NCBI GenBank assembly: GCA_030278955.1
Contig: JAOANR010000010.1
Span: 19,126,444 to 19,190,443 of the forward strand
DNA length: 64,000 nt
Reading direction: 5' to 3'
DNA from: Hygrophila difformis
Lineage: Eukaryota > Streptophyta > Magnoliopsida > Lamiales > Acanthaceae
Shown: piece by piece, positions 44,882 to 55,640 of the stretch
Layout: each line of letters begins with the position of its first letter
Position numbering within the stretch: the stretch's first letter is position 1
The notes under the pieces: model-generated
Seen by the model: the letters and a program-made list of their open reading frames with translations, nothing else
Database searches by the model: none
Told to the model about the DNA's origin: nothing
Translations under genes and position numbers: made by a program

Positions 44882-46214
44882 CTATTGTTGAGGTTGAAAG
44901 TTCATAGGCTGTTGGTTAGGGTAAAATGGTTGATTCTGATTTCTGTTTTGATTATAGTTTTGGTTTTGATTTTGGATTTGAAAATTCTGGTTTTGATTTG
45001 GATTTTGATTTGGGTAATTTTGATTTTGGTTTTGTGGATAAGATTGACGGTTGTTTTGTGGATAGGTGTTTTGTTGAAATTGAGAATTCTGATTTGGATA
45101 GAAGTTTTGATTTTGAGGACGGTTTTGGTTGTAGTTTTGTTGCCTATTTCCCATGTAGTTCACATCTTCCACTTGCTCCTCAGTCCCCTCACACTGCATA
45201 GTCTCTTGAAGTCCTTGATCAAGCAAGTGACAAGCTGATGACTCGTGAGGTCAATGACAAATACCGCATCTCACAACTTTAACTTGACCTTTCTTAAGTG
45301 TAGAAACCTCCCTCATCAAAGCATCCAACTTAGAATCTATAGCAACTCCCTTTTCTACTTCATAGATTCCTCCTTTAGTTTTATTTCTAGCATTTTTCTT
45401 ACCAGGAAATTTTTTCATGTTAGAAATCTTTTTCTCTATGATTTCCTTAGCTCTAGAGGGTCTTATAGATAGAAAAGAATCTCCAGCTGCTACATCCAAC
45501 AAGTTCCTCCAATGATCAATCAATCATTGTAGAAGAAGTGCATCTGCTGCCAATCTTCAAAGCCATGATTCGGGCATCTCGCCAATAAGGTATTATATCC
45601 ATCCCATGCTTCAAGTAAAGTTTCACCCTCATCTTGCACAAATTCTTTGATTTTTTCTTGTAATTCAATAACCTTGGATGGTGGGAAGAATTGTTCTAAG
45701 AAAGCTTCTAACATTTTATCCCAAGTAGTGACATCCCTTAATTGAAGTGAGTTGTACCAGGTTTTAGCTTTATCTCTCAGTGAAAACGAGAACAATCTCA
45801 ACTTAATTTCATCACTAGTGACACCATTTATTTTCACTGTATCACAATAGTCCAGAAAGTTCCTTATGTGTTCTACAGCATCATTAGTAGGTGCTCCATT
45901 ATATTGATAGCTTGAACCATTGTGATTAGTGCAGGCTGAAGGGTAAAGCTTAAAGCATCTACATCTGGCCTAAGAGTTCTATTAAGCAGATTTCCACTAG
46001 TTCCTTGTAAGTGTTCTTCAATGGTCATTTCAGCTTGATCATCGTGCTCCAAATCACCACCATTACCTCCATTATTACCCTGATTATCATTATTATTCGC
46101 TGCCATGTTTAACCTATTGAATTGAGCAACTAATTGATTAGTTTGAATTGTTGAAACTCCAGTCGTTGTAGAATAGTCTTCTTCATCAGAGGATGAATTA
46201 ATTAAAATTTCCAA
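44882..46214 (-). pseudogene. Gag of Athila-1
   Basis: Gag in at least four frames. N-terminus 46214-45873 (Asn/Gly-rich). Capsid core 45837-45520 (LFSFSLRDKAKTWYNSL, FLEQFFPPSKV), truncated by a stop after FFYND where a short deletion seems to have occurred. Then 45523-45251, ending in a zinc-knuckle start CGIC with a stop inside the knuckle. Then a very Gln/Asn-rich tail (45226-44882) of NQNQN-type repeats. Encodes the particle protein in intact relatives; here it cannot be translated whole. Confidence 0.8.
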
Positions 46215-46413
46215 CTGAGTTGGTCTCCTATGTTTCCCTAATCTTATAGCTCTAAGAGTACGCCCAATTTCAGGATCATAAGCTATTTCTGCTTGTTTGC
46301 TTCACACTGCAAATATTAAATAAAATAAAATAAAATAAGTAACAGTTAAATTAATATTTAACTTAATAGATTCAAATTAATAAACTAAAAACAATCAAAA
46401 ATTCACAACAAAT

Positions 46414-46431
46414 TCCCCGGCAACGGCACCA
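46414..46431 (-). promoter_or_regulatory. Primer-binding site of Athila-1 (tRNA-Asp type)
   Basis: The minus strand reads TGGTGCCGTTGCCGGGGA, six bases after the 5' LTR. It differs at one position from TGGCGCCGTTGCCGGGGA, the site complementary to the plant tRNA-Asp 3' end that is typical of Athila elements. Confidence 0.85.
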
Positions 46432-46438
46432 GAAACTT

Positions 46439-48598
46439 GATAAGTTGATTTTCACTGCTCATATTTTACCACAAGCGAATGGTTGTCATCAAGTAATAAA
46501 AACCGGTGAATACCGGGTCGAACCCAAGGGAATTTCAGAATATTATTTCATTCCGGAGAAATTTTAATTGTTCTTAAGTTTATTAATTATATTTAATGTA
46601 TTTAAAAAGATTTTGATAGATTCTAATGGTGATTTAATAAAAAAAAATAGTGACATTAAATTTAAAATAAAACAAATTAAAATTATATTTAATAAGGATA
46701 TAAATGGGAGATGCTTGTAATATTTTAAATATTGCCATCATTATATAAAATAGAAATTGCATATTGATTTAGCATTTTCCAATGTCTAAAAAGATCAATT
46801 TCTTAAAGTTAATTATTTTATAAAGATTAAAAATATTATAATCTACTACTAATCAAATTATGCTTAAACGGATTTCATGGAAGTTGATTAAATTGTCTAA
46901 CATTCTGCAATCATTATTCTAGGCCTAAGTTTGAGTCTTTCCCAAGCTTACAAATTTCCTATAGCAATTAAAAGACACTTTTCATTTCTCAAATCATTGT
47001 GCACATGCCAGAATCCATTTATAATGTAATTTATTCCCAATTCCGGTACTAAAATATTAATTCTACTTTTTATCTCCCGATTTAGCAAAGCAGAAATCAC
47101 AGAATTGAATTCTAACATTTAATTATGCAGAACAGTGTAAATAATTTAACAATTATGGTAAAATAATAGCAAAACATGGTAAACTGGATTTAATTAATAA
47201 TATTAAAATGCAGACAGATTAAAATTAATGCCAGATTACTAAAAATAGGGAATTAAGATTGATCGATCATTTCAGGCTTTAGCAGATTAATAATTTGGAC
47301 AGTAGATTTAAAATTATAGATTCCAATCTAATCGAATTAAAGCAAATTACACCAAAACATAAAATTTCACTTCTATACTTCAGGCAGAATGGCGCTTAAA
47401 TCAGATTAGACAGATTTTATAATGCTAACCAATTAATCGTTCAATCCAGATTCAGCAGATAAAATAGCAGATTCAAGATTTCCATACAAACCTAATCATC
47501 GATCAAACTCTGGCATACAATACATGATTTTAATCCACATTCTAATAATTCAAACAGATTAATCCAGATCACAGAATTAAACATCGACATATTATATTAC
47601 TTCCATAAAAGATGAATTCGTACTTCAAAGTGATTCTGAACTCCCGTTCTAGAACACTTCTAACACGAACAATACAGAAATCCGTCTACAAATTAAGAAC
47701 ATGATAGCAGATTACATTTAGAGGCAAATTCAATTCATTACAAAGCAAGAAAAAGAAAGGCAACACCTATGATAAGAAAAACTCGATCAGAACAGCATTC
47801 TGGCCAATTCCTCCGGCTTGATTTTGTGTTTCCGGCCTTCTTCTCCCATTTTTCCAGATGTTTTCAGAGTGTTTCTGTCAATGAAAATGAAGTCTGCTCT
47901 GAAGAAATGAAGAAAAACGGACCTTAAAACCGTGTTCGGGAGGTTAGAAAACTGCTCAACCGCGACTGTGGCGCAAAAAGTGGCGCTCGGAAGAGGTTTT
48001 CGGCGCCACCAAGGAGCTGCGGCGCATACGAAGATTTTCCGAATTTCGAAAGTGGCGCAAAAAGTGGTGCAGAAAGGCACTTTTATGCGCCGCCAAGAAG
48101 GTGCGGTGCATTCTGACAATTTCCCAAATTTTACCCTGCGGCGCATTTTGTGGCGCTCCGGAGCAGTTTTAGGCGCCACCAAGCTATTGTGGCGCATCCT
48201 GAAGCTTTTTCCATCCGAAATTTTCCCAAGTGTTGAGGTGGCGCACAAAGTGGCGCTGGAGAGCATTTTTAGGCGCCACAATGCCTATGTGGCGCATTCT
48301 GTAGCCTTCCAGTGTTGAAAATTCCGAATTTTGCATCATTTGACCTCCGAACATCTTCTTTCTTCATTTTAATGCCTGAAACATCATTGCAATGTATTAG
48401 AATTGCCAAAGTCTTATTAAAAAGCATAAAACAAGGTAAATTGGGCTCGGATAAGCTCAATTTAACCGGTCTTATTAATATTTACACATTACATGAAATA
48501 TACACTAAAAAGCAGTAAAATAGGGTCTCATGCATGCAATTTAGGTTCATTTTAACAAAATTTAAGCTTATTTAAATGTGGTTTCACAGGGTGCATCA
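46439..48598 (-). repeat. 5' LTR of the Athila-1 element
   Basis: 2160 bp, TG...CA ends, paired with 30936-33084. It contains the best-preserved copy of the GC word array (47955-48305). No convincing TATA box was found on the minus strand downstream of the array. Confidence 0.95.
47955..48305. repeat. GC word array in the Athila-1 5' LTR (four units)
   Basis: Units start near 47967, 48052, 48139 and 48238. Each has TGGCGCA, GTGGCGCT (or a one-base variant), GGCGCCAC and TGTGGCGCA-type words at nearly constant spacing, with AT-rich spacers. The words stand out as the main CG-containing sequence in an AT-rich LTR. In element orientation the array lies 300-640 nt from the LTR start. Confidence 0.85.
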
Positions 48599-50634
48599 CG
48601 GATCACCCTCCGAAATCTCCTGCGGACTAGGGCGTAGTACACCAGTGAACAACTGGGGAAAATATAACTGAATCCATAACTGTAAAAACCATAGCGGCCC
48701 AGCAGCCATGGTAGAGGGATCCCGTCCAGTGGCCAGCTTATCAGAAAGCTTAGCCATGCCGCTAAACAAAGTGGCGAGGAAATATGAGCCTATAGCTCGA
48801 GTCTCCGTACTCATAAATCCTAAGACAAGGGGGAGTGCAGTACGTAGAACAATACGTGCACTGGAACAAATAACAAATCTGCTGAACCATAATAAAAGAA
48901 AGGCTACGTGCTCATCTCGCGTGGTAGGATGAACCCCTGACGCCTTGTTATGCACAATATAAGCCGGATATCGCCTGGCCTCTTTGCCCGGAGGGCAAAT
49001 CGCCGCACCAAGTTTGGAGTCATCGACAACGGACTGTGTCAACTCCGCTCCAACCACGCGAAGCCCCGTGATCATCACCACGTCAAGAAGTGTAGGGCCA
49101 ACAAATCCACAGGGAAACTGGAAAGCATTGACAGTGGAGTTCCAGAAACCCATAAGATAGTAAAGCAAGTGATGGTCTATCACCACAGGCTTAGTGGATA
49201 GAAGGATGGCCTCATCAATCCCCCACTCGCGCCACTCGGATGTACGGCCCGCCATCCGACGCACCCATGAAATATACTGACCTAGATTACTATCACTGTC
49301 AATCTCAGTACTGGGGGGTTTAGCCTTTGACCTGGAGGTAGAAGTGCCATATTGAGGCTGAGATTTAATGGTCTTAGTATGAGACACGAAGGCACTGGTA
49401 AAGGCGGCCTGGGTGATAGGTAACTTGCAGGATAAAAACCGTCTCGACCCATCCGCGCGCTCAGGCGTACTATGGAACGGCCTTAGAAAAAGCTTCGATT
49501 CCTGCCGACGATCGAAATCATATGCCTCATCATCAGAATTCGGAATGAGCGGACGCTGCACGCCCTGCAGGAAAGAAAAGCAAGCATGAGTTTGAGGGAG
49601 GCGAACATAGGCCACAAAACAAGATGGGTAAGGCAAGGCTAACCTGAAAAGTCCGAGGAGGAGCTAAAGTAAAAGCCTGAGTAGTACTGGGGGTGGCGGC
49701 ATGAACAACTATCTGAGGCTGAGTGGACCTGGCAATGTCCTGTGCCATATAGAGTTAGCGGGATAAGTCGAAGAGGTCAATAAAGTTGAAGTTAACTAAG
49801 GTGCCAATCAAGCCATTCCAACCTGAAAAGCCATGCCGCGAGATGACAAGGTAGCAAACCCTGATAAGGGGGTGGCGGCCCGGACAGAGGAAGAGGCGGC
49901 CTGCCCTGAAGAGGACGGCGGCTGGTGGCTCTGGGCGGTCTGGGCCGAAGAGGTGGCGGCCTGGCTCTGGGCGGCCTGAGCTGATGGGGTGGCGGCCTGG
50001 ACAGCGGCGGCTGAAGCACCCTGGTTGGCGGCCGATGATAACCCGAGCTGACTATAAGGGGCGAGCTGACTATAAGGGGCGGCCTGAGCCGAAGGAGTGG
50101 CGGCCCGTATAGTGTCGTCTACTAGATCCTATGTCATGAGTAATGAGTGTGATGACTAAAGAAGGGTTAACCTGACACCTAAACGTGGTGTTCTATGTTC
50201 TCTTAGTCCTATCTCATCCTCTTCTGTGTTCTATGTTCTCTAAGTCCTATGTCAGATATAGGATTGCCACAAGCAAGTTAGAATGAGTAATCTTGCTATA
50301 TTTTATGACATCGAACATACATAGGAGGCATGAATCTACTATACACACGTGAATTAAGCAGAAGCAGGCAAAGTTCACAAAATTCAGTCCAATATCCCTC
50401 CCCATAATCTTAACATGCCAAAATGCCCATCAACCTCCATGATATCCCCTCCACACATGTGATAAGCCTCCACCAAAGTATGCATAGAAAAATAAAAATG
50501 GAGGATAGCTCACTAACCTGGTCCATGAAGCGCATAAGAAAGCGACCTGGTTGCAAGCAGATAGTGTCCTTCGAACAATGGCAGGGTGGCTTCCAGGTGG
50601 CGGCTTCCAGGACAGGGGTGGCGGCCTCCAACAC
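48599..50634 (-). pseudogene. Antisense PMD gene, 5' part (plant mobile domain protein)
   Basis: Exons on minus joined by GT-AG introns with CAG|GT borders: ~50634-50518, 50128-49823 (Ala/Gln/Ser-rich, AAQSQAATS repeats), 49739-49644, and 49564 into the Athila insertion at 48604. Introns are 50517-50129, 49822-49740 and 49643-49565. The long exon encodes a plant mobile domain (Pfam PMD, as in Arabidopsis MAIN/MAIL1): GIDEAILLSTKP, HHLLYYLMGFWNSTVNAFQF, PCGFVGPTLLDVVMITGL, HVAFLLLWFSRFVICSSAR and GPLWFLQLWIQLYFP. Host PMD proteins act in the nucleus in silencing of transposons and in gene expression; the role of element-borne copies is unknown. The frame is open right up to the TSD and resumes in frame at 30930, so only the insertion breaks it. 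Confidence 0.8.
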
Positions 50635-50639
50635 GGGTG

Positions 50640-51045
50640 GCGACCTTCAGGCGGCCTCGGGTGAAGCAGGCGGCCTCGGGCGTGGGCGGCCTTGGGCGTG
50701 GGGCGGCCTCGGGCGTGGGCGGCCTCGGCGTAGGACGGCAGCCTTGGCGTGGGCGGCCTCGGCGTGGAGCGGCGGCCTTGGCGTGGGGCGGCCTCGGGCG
50801 TGGGCGGCCTTGGGCGTGGGGGCGGCCTCGGGCGTGGGCGGCCTTGGGCGTGGGCGGCCTCGGGCGTGGCGCGGCGGCCTCGGGCGTGGGTGGCCTCGGC
50901 GTAGGACGGCGGCCTTGGCGTGGGCGGCCTCGGCGTGGAGCGGCGGCCTTGGCGTGGGGCGGCGGCCTGGCGTGGGCGGCCTGGCGGGGCGGCTTCAGTT
51001 GGGCGGCCTGGCGTGGGCGGCCTCGGTGTGGCGGCGTGAAGTGGC
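50640..51045. repeat. GC-rich minisatellite at the start of the antisense gene
   Basis: Built of GGCCTCGGGCGTGGGC-type units of ~16-22 bp, dense in CpG. A higher-order block (starting GGCCTCGGCGTAGGACGGC) repeats at 50721 and 50892, period ~171 bp. It lies between the antisense promoter and the exon ending at 50518, so it is probably transcribed there. The minus frames are interrupted, so coding is doubtful. Confidence 0.75.
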
Positions 51046-51204
51046 CTCGGCGGTGGCAGCCTGTCCGTGGGACGGTGGCGCCTGGCGGCCGGCGGCTTCC
51101 CAGCGGCGGATCTCCGTTGACCGGCGGATGAGTAGAGAAGGAGAGGAGGAAGAAAGAAAATATGGAAGGTAGAAGTGTTGGAAACTTTTCAAAATGTGAG
51201 AAAA

Positions 51205-51220
51205 ATGAGCTTTTATATGG
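51205..51220 (-). promoter_or_regulatory. Putative TATA box of the antisense PMD gene
   Basis: The minus strand reads CCATATAAAAGCTCATT (51204-51220). It is followed ~30-80 nt later by a CT-rich leader (CTTTCTTCCTCCTCTCCTTC, ~51160-51130) as in plant 5' UTRs. It lies ~110 bp inside the 3' LTR, pointing into the element. The same layout occurs in the second Tat-like element at ~55735-55800. Confidence 0.55.
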
Positions 51221-51310
51221 TTTTGTCCCTAATGGGCTCTAATGGGCCGAAAATTCCAAGCCCTAAAATTAAGCGCGCAAATTTGTCTTAAAATGCTAAT
51301 CAGACAAAAT

Positions 51311-51326
51311 GCGCGAGGGGGGCATC
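51311..51326 (+). promoter_or_regulatory. Polypurine tract of the Tat-like element
   Basis: GCGCGAGGGGGGCATC abuts the 3' LTR. The related element has GCGAGGGGAGCATC at the same place (55641-55654, minus). Confidence 0.8.
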
Positions 51327-51962
51327 TGTTAACCCAGCAAAATATATATTATAGCCCATCCAAGTTTACCTGGCCCAGTCCGTGGAAATATATCCGGAGA
51401 AGATGGTGCACCTTCAAAGGCCTAATCCATTTTTCAAGTCTCGGTTCAACTCAAAATTTATCCGGATAATGATCCAGTAGGAAAACCGGCACCATAATGC
51501 CAGGGGCAACCGTGAGGTGACACAGCCGCCACAGGCGTATCCTCAAGCCCCATGCCTCCTAGGTGTAACCAGAAGTCAATAAAGATAGATCGCGTATCTG
51601 CAGGGCGGCGGCGGTATTGCGTCTCATTAATGCAAGGCGGCCGCATGGCGGAATTCAAGGGAAGATAGTGACTCATAGATGGAAGGCGCCATAGGAGGAA
51701 TGAGTGCAGGGTGTCGCCTCACTTTATATAAAGAGACGATGAGGCATGGAAGAAGATCATCAAGACACCCCTTGAGGAATCACTTTATCTATTCTGCATT
51801 TTTATTCTTGCAAGTTTCTTTCGTGTTTTTCCATTCTGCAATCTTTAATTCCTTTACAGCTTTCTTATTTTCGTGTAATTCCTTTCTGCAATTCTTGTAA
51901 TCCTTTCGATACTCATCAATCAAAAAAGGAGGTTTCTCCCTCAAAGAATTTCTTGGTTAACA
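51327..51962 (+). repeat. 3' LTR of the Tat-like element
   Basis: 636 bp, same length as the 5' LTR, with about 15 substitutions by eye and no length change. Followed by the target duplication CAAAC. Confidence 0.95.
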
Positions 51963-52107
51963 CAAACAAATATGGAAATGTATGATATTCTTATATTAAG
52001 TAATTGAATTTTCTAATATTTCACCCATTATCGGTTGCATCCTACGGAGATAATTTTGTCGTTCAAAATAATGGAATATTATTCCTAAGATTTGATTAAT
52101 TAATCTA

Positions 52108-54249
52108 TCTATATAATAAATCATGAATATTTTTTGACATGTGCCGATTGTATTGTCTTTATTAAATATATTCCATCCTTTTTAAATTTTAAGGGTTATA
52201 TTGTAATTATGCCTTGGGTTTCCACGTAAACGTTGATTTATCATCCAGAAACGTACAGTCATCCAAATTAATTACACGTCAGCGCTGAATCATCCTACTT
52301 GCCAAGTCAATGAATCTTTTAAATCTTATATTTAGGTAATAAATCTATTTATTAGTATAAGAAAATTTTGAAAAAAGCTTTTCAAATTTGAAAAGGATAT
52401 AAATTGGAAATAAATTATAACATATTTGATATTATGATAGATTTAGTTAAACCAATATATATTCTTTAATTTTTGCTCGATATATATTATTTAATTGAAT
52501 ATGTTATATTTTAAAATATATTATATTAATTATATAAAAATTTGAGACTGAAATATTAACCTCCATCAATATAATAAATTAAAATATTAATTAATAATAA
52601 CTATAATTCCGTTAATTTATCAAACTATATAGTTAATAAGAAATTAAAATCCATTATAAAATATAATCATATTTTAATTTTAATTTTTAGTATCAGGTTT
52701 AATTTTTAAATATAATTATTAACATAAAAATAGTTTTAATAAACTACATAATATAAATAAAAATAATTATTGATTTTTTTAATTATAAGTATAAATATAA
52801 TTATAATTTTGATATTAACAAATTAACATATTCCCCAGGCTCAAGGATTAACAGTTAAATTGGGTGAATTGCATTCACATATGACTAATTTTTAATTTAG
52901 TTTGGCTTTTAAAATTTTGGTACAATTGTTCTAGATAATTTCTTCCATCTTTCATAAGAACATCATAGTAGTACTATTATGAATATATATATATATATAT
53001 ATATATACTGTCTTCATTTCTCTTATGTCTCAAATACAAATACTTATGAACATAATAATGATTTTGTATTCTTTAAGTTACATAATGTTAGTGTAATTTT
53101 TACATTATATACATCAGTTTCACAAAATTATTTTTACTGTGTTCAATTGATCAGTTAAGTAAGAATGAATCTTTATTCTTTTTTCATTTATTATTCTATT
53201 AATTCTTCCATCAATTATGAATGATAATCCGCTCTCCCTTGACATTAATTTGAATAGTAGTACTAAACATGTTTTCTCAAATTTAAAATATTGGGTTAGA
53301 TAGTCAATTCTGCCACTAAATTATTAAATAGTACTTAATAGTCTTCATAACCTTGAATTTTAAGTTTATGACTTTTTTTTCTTTTTTTTTTCTTTTGTCA
53401 CTTCAGAAAAACCACAATGAATATATGTTGCCACTATTTCTCTTGATAACATAGTCCTCATAAGATTCAAGGATTCTTGAATGAGCTTTAAGCAATTTGG
53501 TTTTCGTTCCAAATTTGTTTTGATTTGTTAGATTCTGGAATTCCCGATACTAATGACAATGAATTTGATATCTTTTTACATTTAGGTTTCTTAATGTGTG
53601 GATTATATATAGGAAATCAGGAAGTATCCAATGTTTTCGAAAAAATACCTCAATTTCAGTTATGTTTTTTTTTATATAAAAAAGTTTTGTTCTTTCTTTT
53701 TCAATTTTTATCTCGATCCTTTTGAGAAATCAAGTAAATTTTGTCTCAGTATCTCAGTTTTGACCTTCTTCCCCTATTGATTAGCTTATACTTCATCTGT
53801 CTCTTTTAAACGCAATCTTTCTGCGTTTCATGCAGTCCAAGAGATATTTTTAAATATTAATAACTTAAATAAGTAAAAATTGTAAAAAAAATTAATATTA
53901 TAAACCTACGTGATCGATTAGAAAAATCTAACAACATCTCACTTGACTATATTTTCTCTTACATAACTATGTTAAACTTTTGATTAAAATGACTTAATGA
54001 ATAGTTGATACTATGCAAATGGATCACTTAAAAGAGAATGGAGGAAGTAATTTACAAGAGGGTATTGTAAATTATCGTCCATGTTCTAATATGCCTACCA
54101 TCCTTTCCATTGTTCGGTGAACCCCACCCACTATAAGTGTTTGTGTACCTAAACACTTTTAACTATAACAATGCCACAAAAATTCTTCATTTTGTTTACT
54201 TAAAAAGTTATGAACGAACCGCCCGTGCGTAGCGGCAAAAAAATCCTAG
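52108..54249 (+). mobile_element. Non-autonomous Helitron (~2.1 kb)
   Basis: The 5' end TCTATATAATAAATCATGA is preceded by A, and the 3' end is followed by T, as expected for insertion between A and T. The 3' end has CCGC-CCGTGCGTA-GCGG, a short stem, 9 nt before CTAG. Both ends match common plant Helitron signatures (TCTATATA start, CCCGTGC-type hairpin, CTAG end). The interior is very AT-rich, with no helicase coding, and contains a MITE and an (AT)n run near 52986-53008. Confidence 0.75.
53791..54047. mobile_element. Diverged Stowaway-like MITE inside the Helitron (257 bp)
   Basis: The left end CTTCATCTGTCTCTTTTAAA pairs imperfectly with the right end (TTTAAGAGA... as AAAAGAGAATGGAGGAAG). 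TA flanks both sides (53789-53790, 54048-54049). The length is close to that of the MITE at 7364-7622. Confidence 0.65.
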
Positions 54250-55162
54250 TTTGTAATTATAATTGAATGATGTCACAAAATTGAATTGCAATTATGGTGA
54301 TCTTTCTAATATGATGTCCTAAATTTATCCTAATGAGTCTCCTACTCGAAATGATTTTCTCATTTTCTTTTAAGAGTTGCTAGGATTATGGTGATCTTTT
54401 ATCTAACGCATGGTATTCGGATAAAAATTGTATTTTATAAATAATTACTTGAATTATGAATGGTCACATGTGATCATTCATAATTTAAATATATTTTGTT
54501 CTTATAAGTTAAAATGATTTGGATGAGTTTGATAACATGAACGCATGTTCTTAAAATGATCTTACACCGAATATGATGGATCATTTAACAAATTATAACT
54601 TTCAAACACAACTGAATGGCCCTAATAAAATGTAATAAATTTTTGTAAAATGCCATTAATATTAAAGAGAAAAAAAAACGGTATTCGAGAATTATCGTGA
54701 TTCGATGGTATGTGCCGATTATTTTGTGTTGCTTGATGAATCTTAATTCGATGTCAGCTGCGGTATATTTACTTTTGTTTATTTCTTTGCCGTTTATCTA
54801 CTTTTGTTTATTTCTATTTGAATTATTACCTGCAAAATGTATGATACTAATGGTTTTCCCAAAAAAAGCTGTAGTAGTTAAGATCAAATAATATGGACTG
54901 TAATTTTTAAAACTCCATTAAACGGAAATTTTATTAATGAATTTATCGACCCTCGGCATTAATAACATGAACGCATGTTTTTAACAAAAGTATGTAACTA
55001 AATCCACATACTCTTGTAAAACATTTCGAACGATCGAATATCGAGTATAAAGTATATTTAAAGAAATTACAACTTCCACACACATTTGGATGACTTAAAA
55101 ATATGTAATACTTTTTGGATGACATGGATATCAAAGAAAAAAAATTATTCTGATTCGATAAC
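54250..55162. other. AT-rich host DNA with a diverged ~430-bp direct repeat
   Basis: ATAACATGAACGCATGTT at ~54531 and ~54962 starts two diverged copies that also share an AAATGTAATA word and end in AAAGAAAAAAAA followed by ATTC and GATTCGAT (near 54700 and 55155). No gene is supported. The Tat-like LTR at 55163 is inserted at the end of the second copy. Confidence 0.5.
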
Positions 55163-55640
55163 TGTTAACCAATAATTTTGATTGAACAATGTTTGAAGAT
55201 TATTACAAGGATTATGGAAGAGAATTACAAGAATTTAAATAAAGCTGTAAAGGAATGAAAATTGCAGAAAGGAAGAACGAAAAAAAAATGTGCAGAAAGT
55301 AAAAATAGATAAAACGATTCCTCTGGTAGGGTTTGGATGCCCCTTCTTTGACTGTTGCATCCATTATATAAGGAGTCACCCCCTCCTTAATCCATGCGTT
55401 ACCTTGCTTCAATGAGATCCCCCATATGGCGCTTTTCTGATACATTACCACGATCTCCTCCCTCCACTAATGTTCCTCTCTTCAATGCCGCCATGATTCC
55501 TCTCCAATCCACTCTTATGGCGCCCCTTCTCACCACTTGGTCCTTATCCGGATAAATCTTAAATTGGACCGGGCCTCTCGAAAATGGATTGGGCTTGATT
55601 GGGCTAAATTTATTGGGCCTAATAATTTATGGGGTTAACA
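55163..55640 (-). repeat. 3' LTR of a second Tat-like element (478 bp)
   Basis: On minus it starts TGTTAACCCC (55640) and ends TTGGTTAACA (55163), the same termini as the LTRs of the 19.9-52.0 kb element. On the internal side it meets a matching polypurine tract. The other end of this element is outside the window, so the TSD cannot be checked. Confidence 0.75.

Larger units (their letters stand above)
30936..48598 (-). mobile_element. Athila-like LTR retrotransposon nested in the Tat-like element
   Basis: LTRs of ~2.15 kb (30936-33084, 46439-48598) begin TGATGCACCC and end TTATCA or CTCATCA on the minus strand. The 5-bp duplication CGGAT flanks them (30931-30935, 48599-48603). The order on minus is LTR, tRNA-Asp-type primer site, gag, protease, RT, RNase H, integrase, two extra ORFs, a purine tract, LTR. 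Gag-pol is decayed by several frameshifts. It sits inside an exon of the antisense PMD gene and so disables it. Confidence 0.95.
19922..51962 (+). mobile_element. Tat-like Ty3/gypsy LTR retrotransposon carrying an antisense gene; host of a nested Athila-like element
   Basis: LTRs of 636 bp each (19922-20557 and 51327-51962) share TGTTAACCCAGC...GGTTAACA ends, and the 5-bp duplication CAAAC flanks both outer sides (19917-19921, 51963-51967). Without the nested element (30936-48598 plus one TSD copy) it is ~14.4 kb. Gag-pol runs on plus and has the dual RNase H typical of the Tat lineage. An intron-bearing PMD gene lies antisense between integrase and the 3' LTR. By eye the LTRs differ at about 15 positions in 636, so the element is older than the chromovirus. 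Confidence 0.95.

Noticed and set aside
44867..45238. A 123-codon plus-strand frame looking like a membrane protein (Leu/Ile/Val-rich)
   Set aside because: It is the complement of the Gln/Asn-rich gag tail of Athila-1; Asn/Gln codons read backwards as hydrophobic codons.
50423..51172. Plus-strand frames of 181-249 codons rich in Gly/Ala/Trp/Arg
   Set aside because: They are translations of the GC minisatellite in the antisense gene region; two overlapping frames are both open, which reflects repeat composition and not coding.
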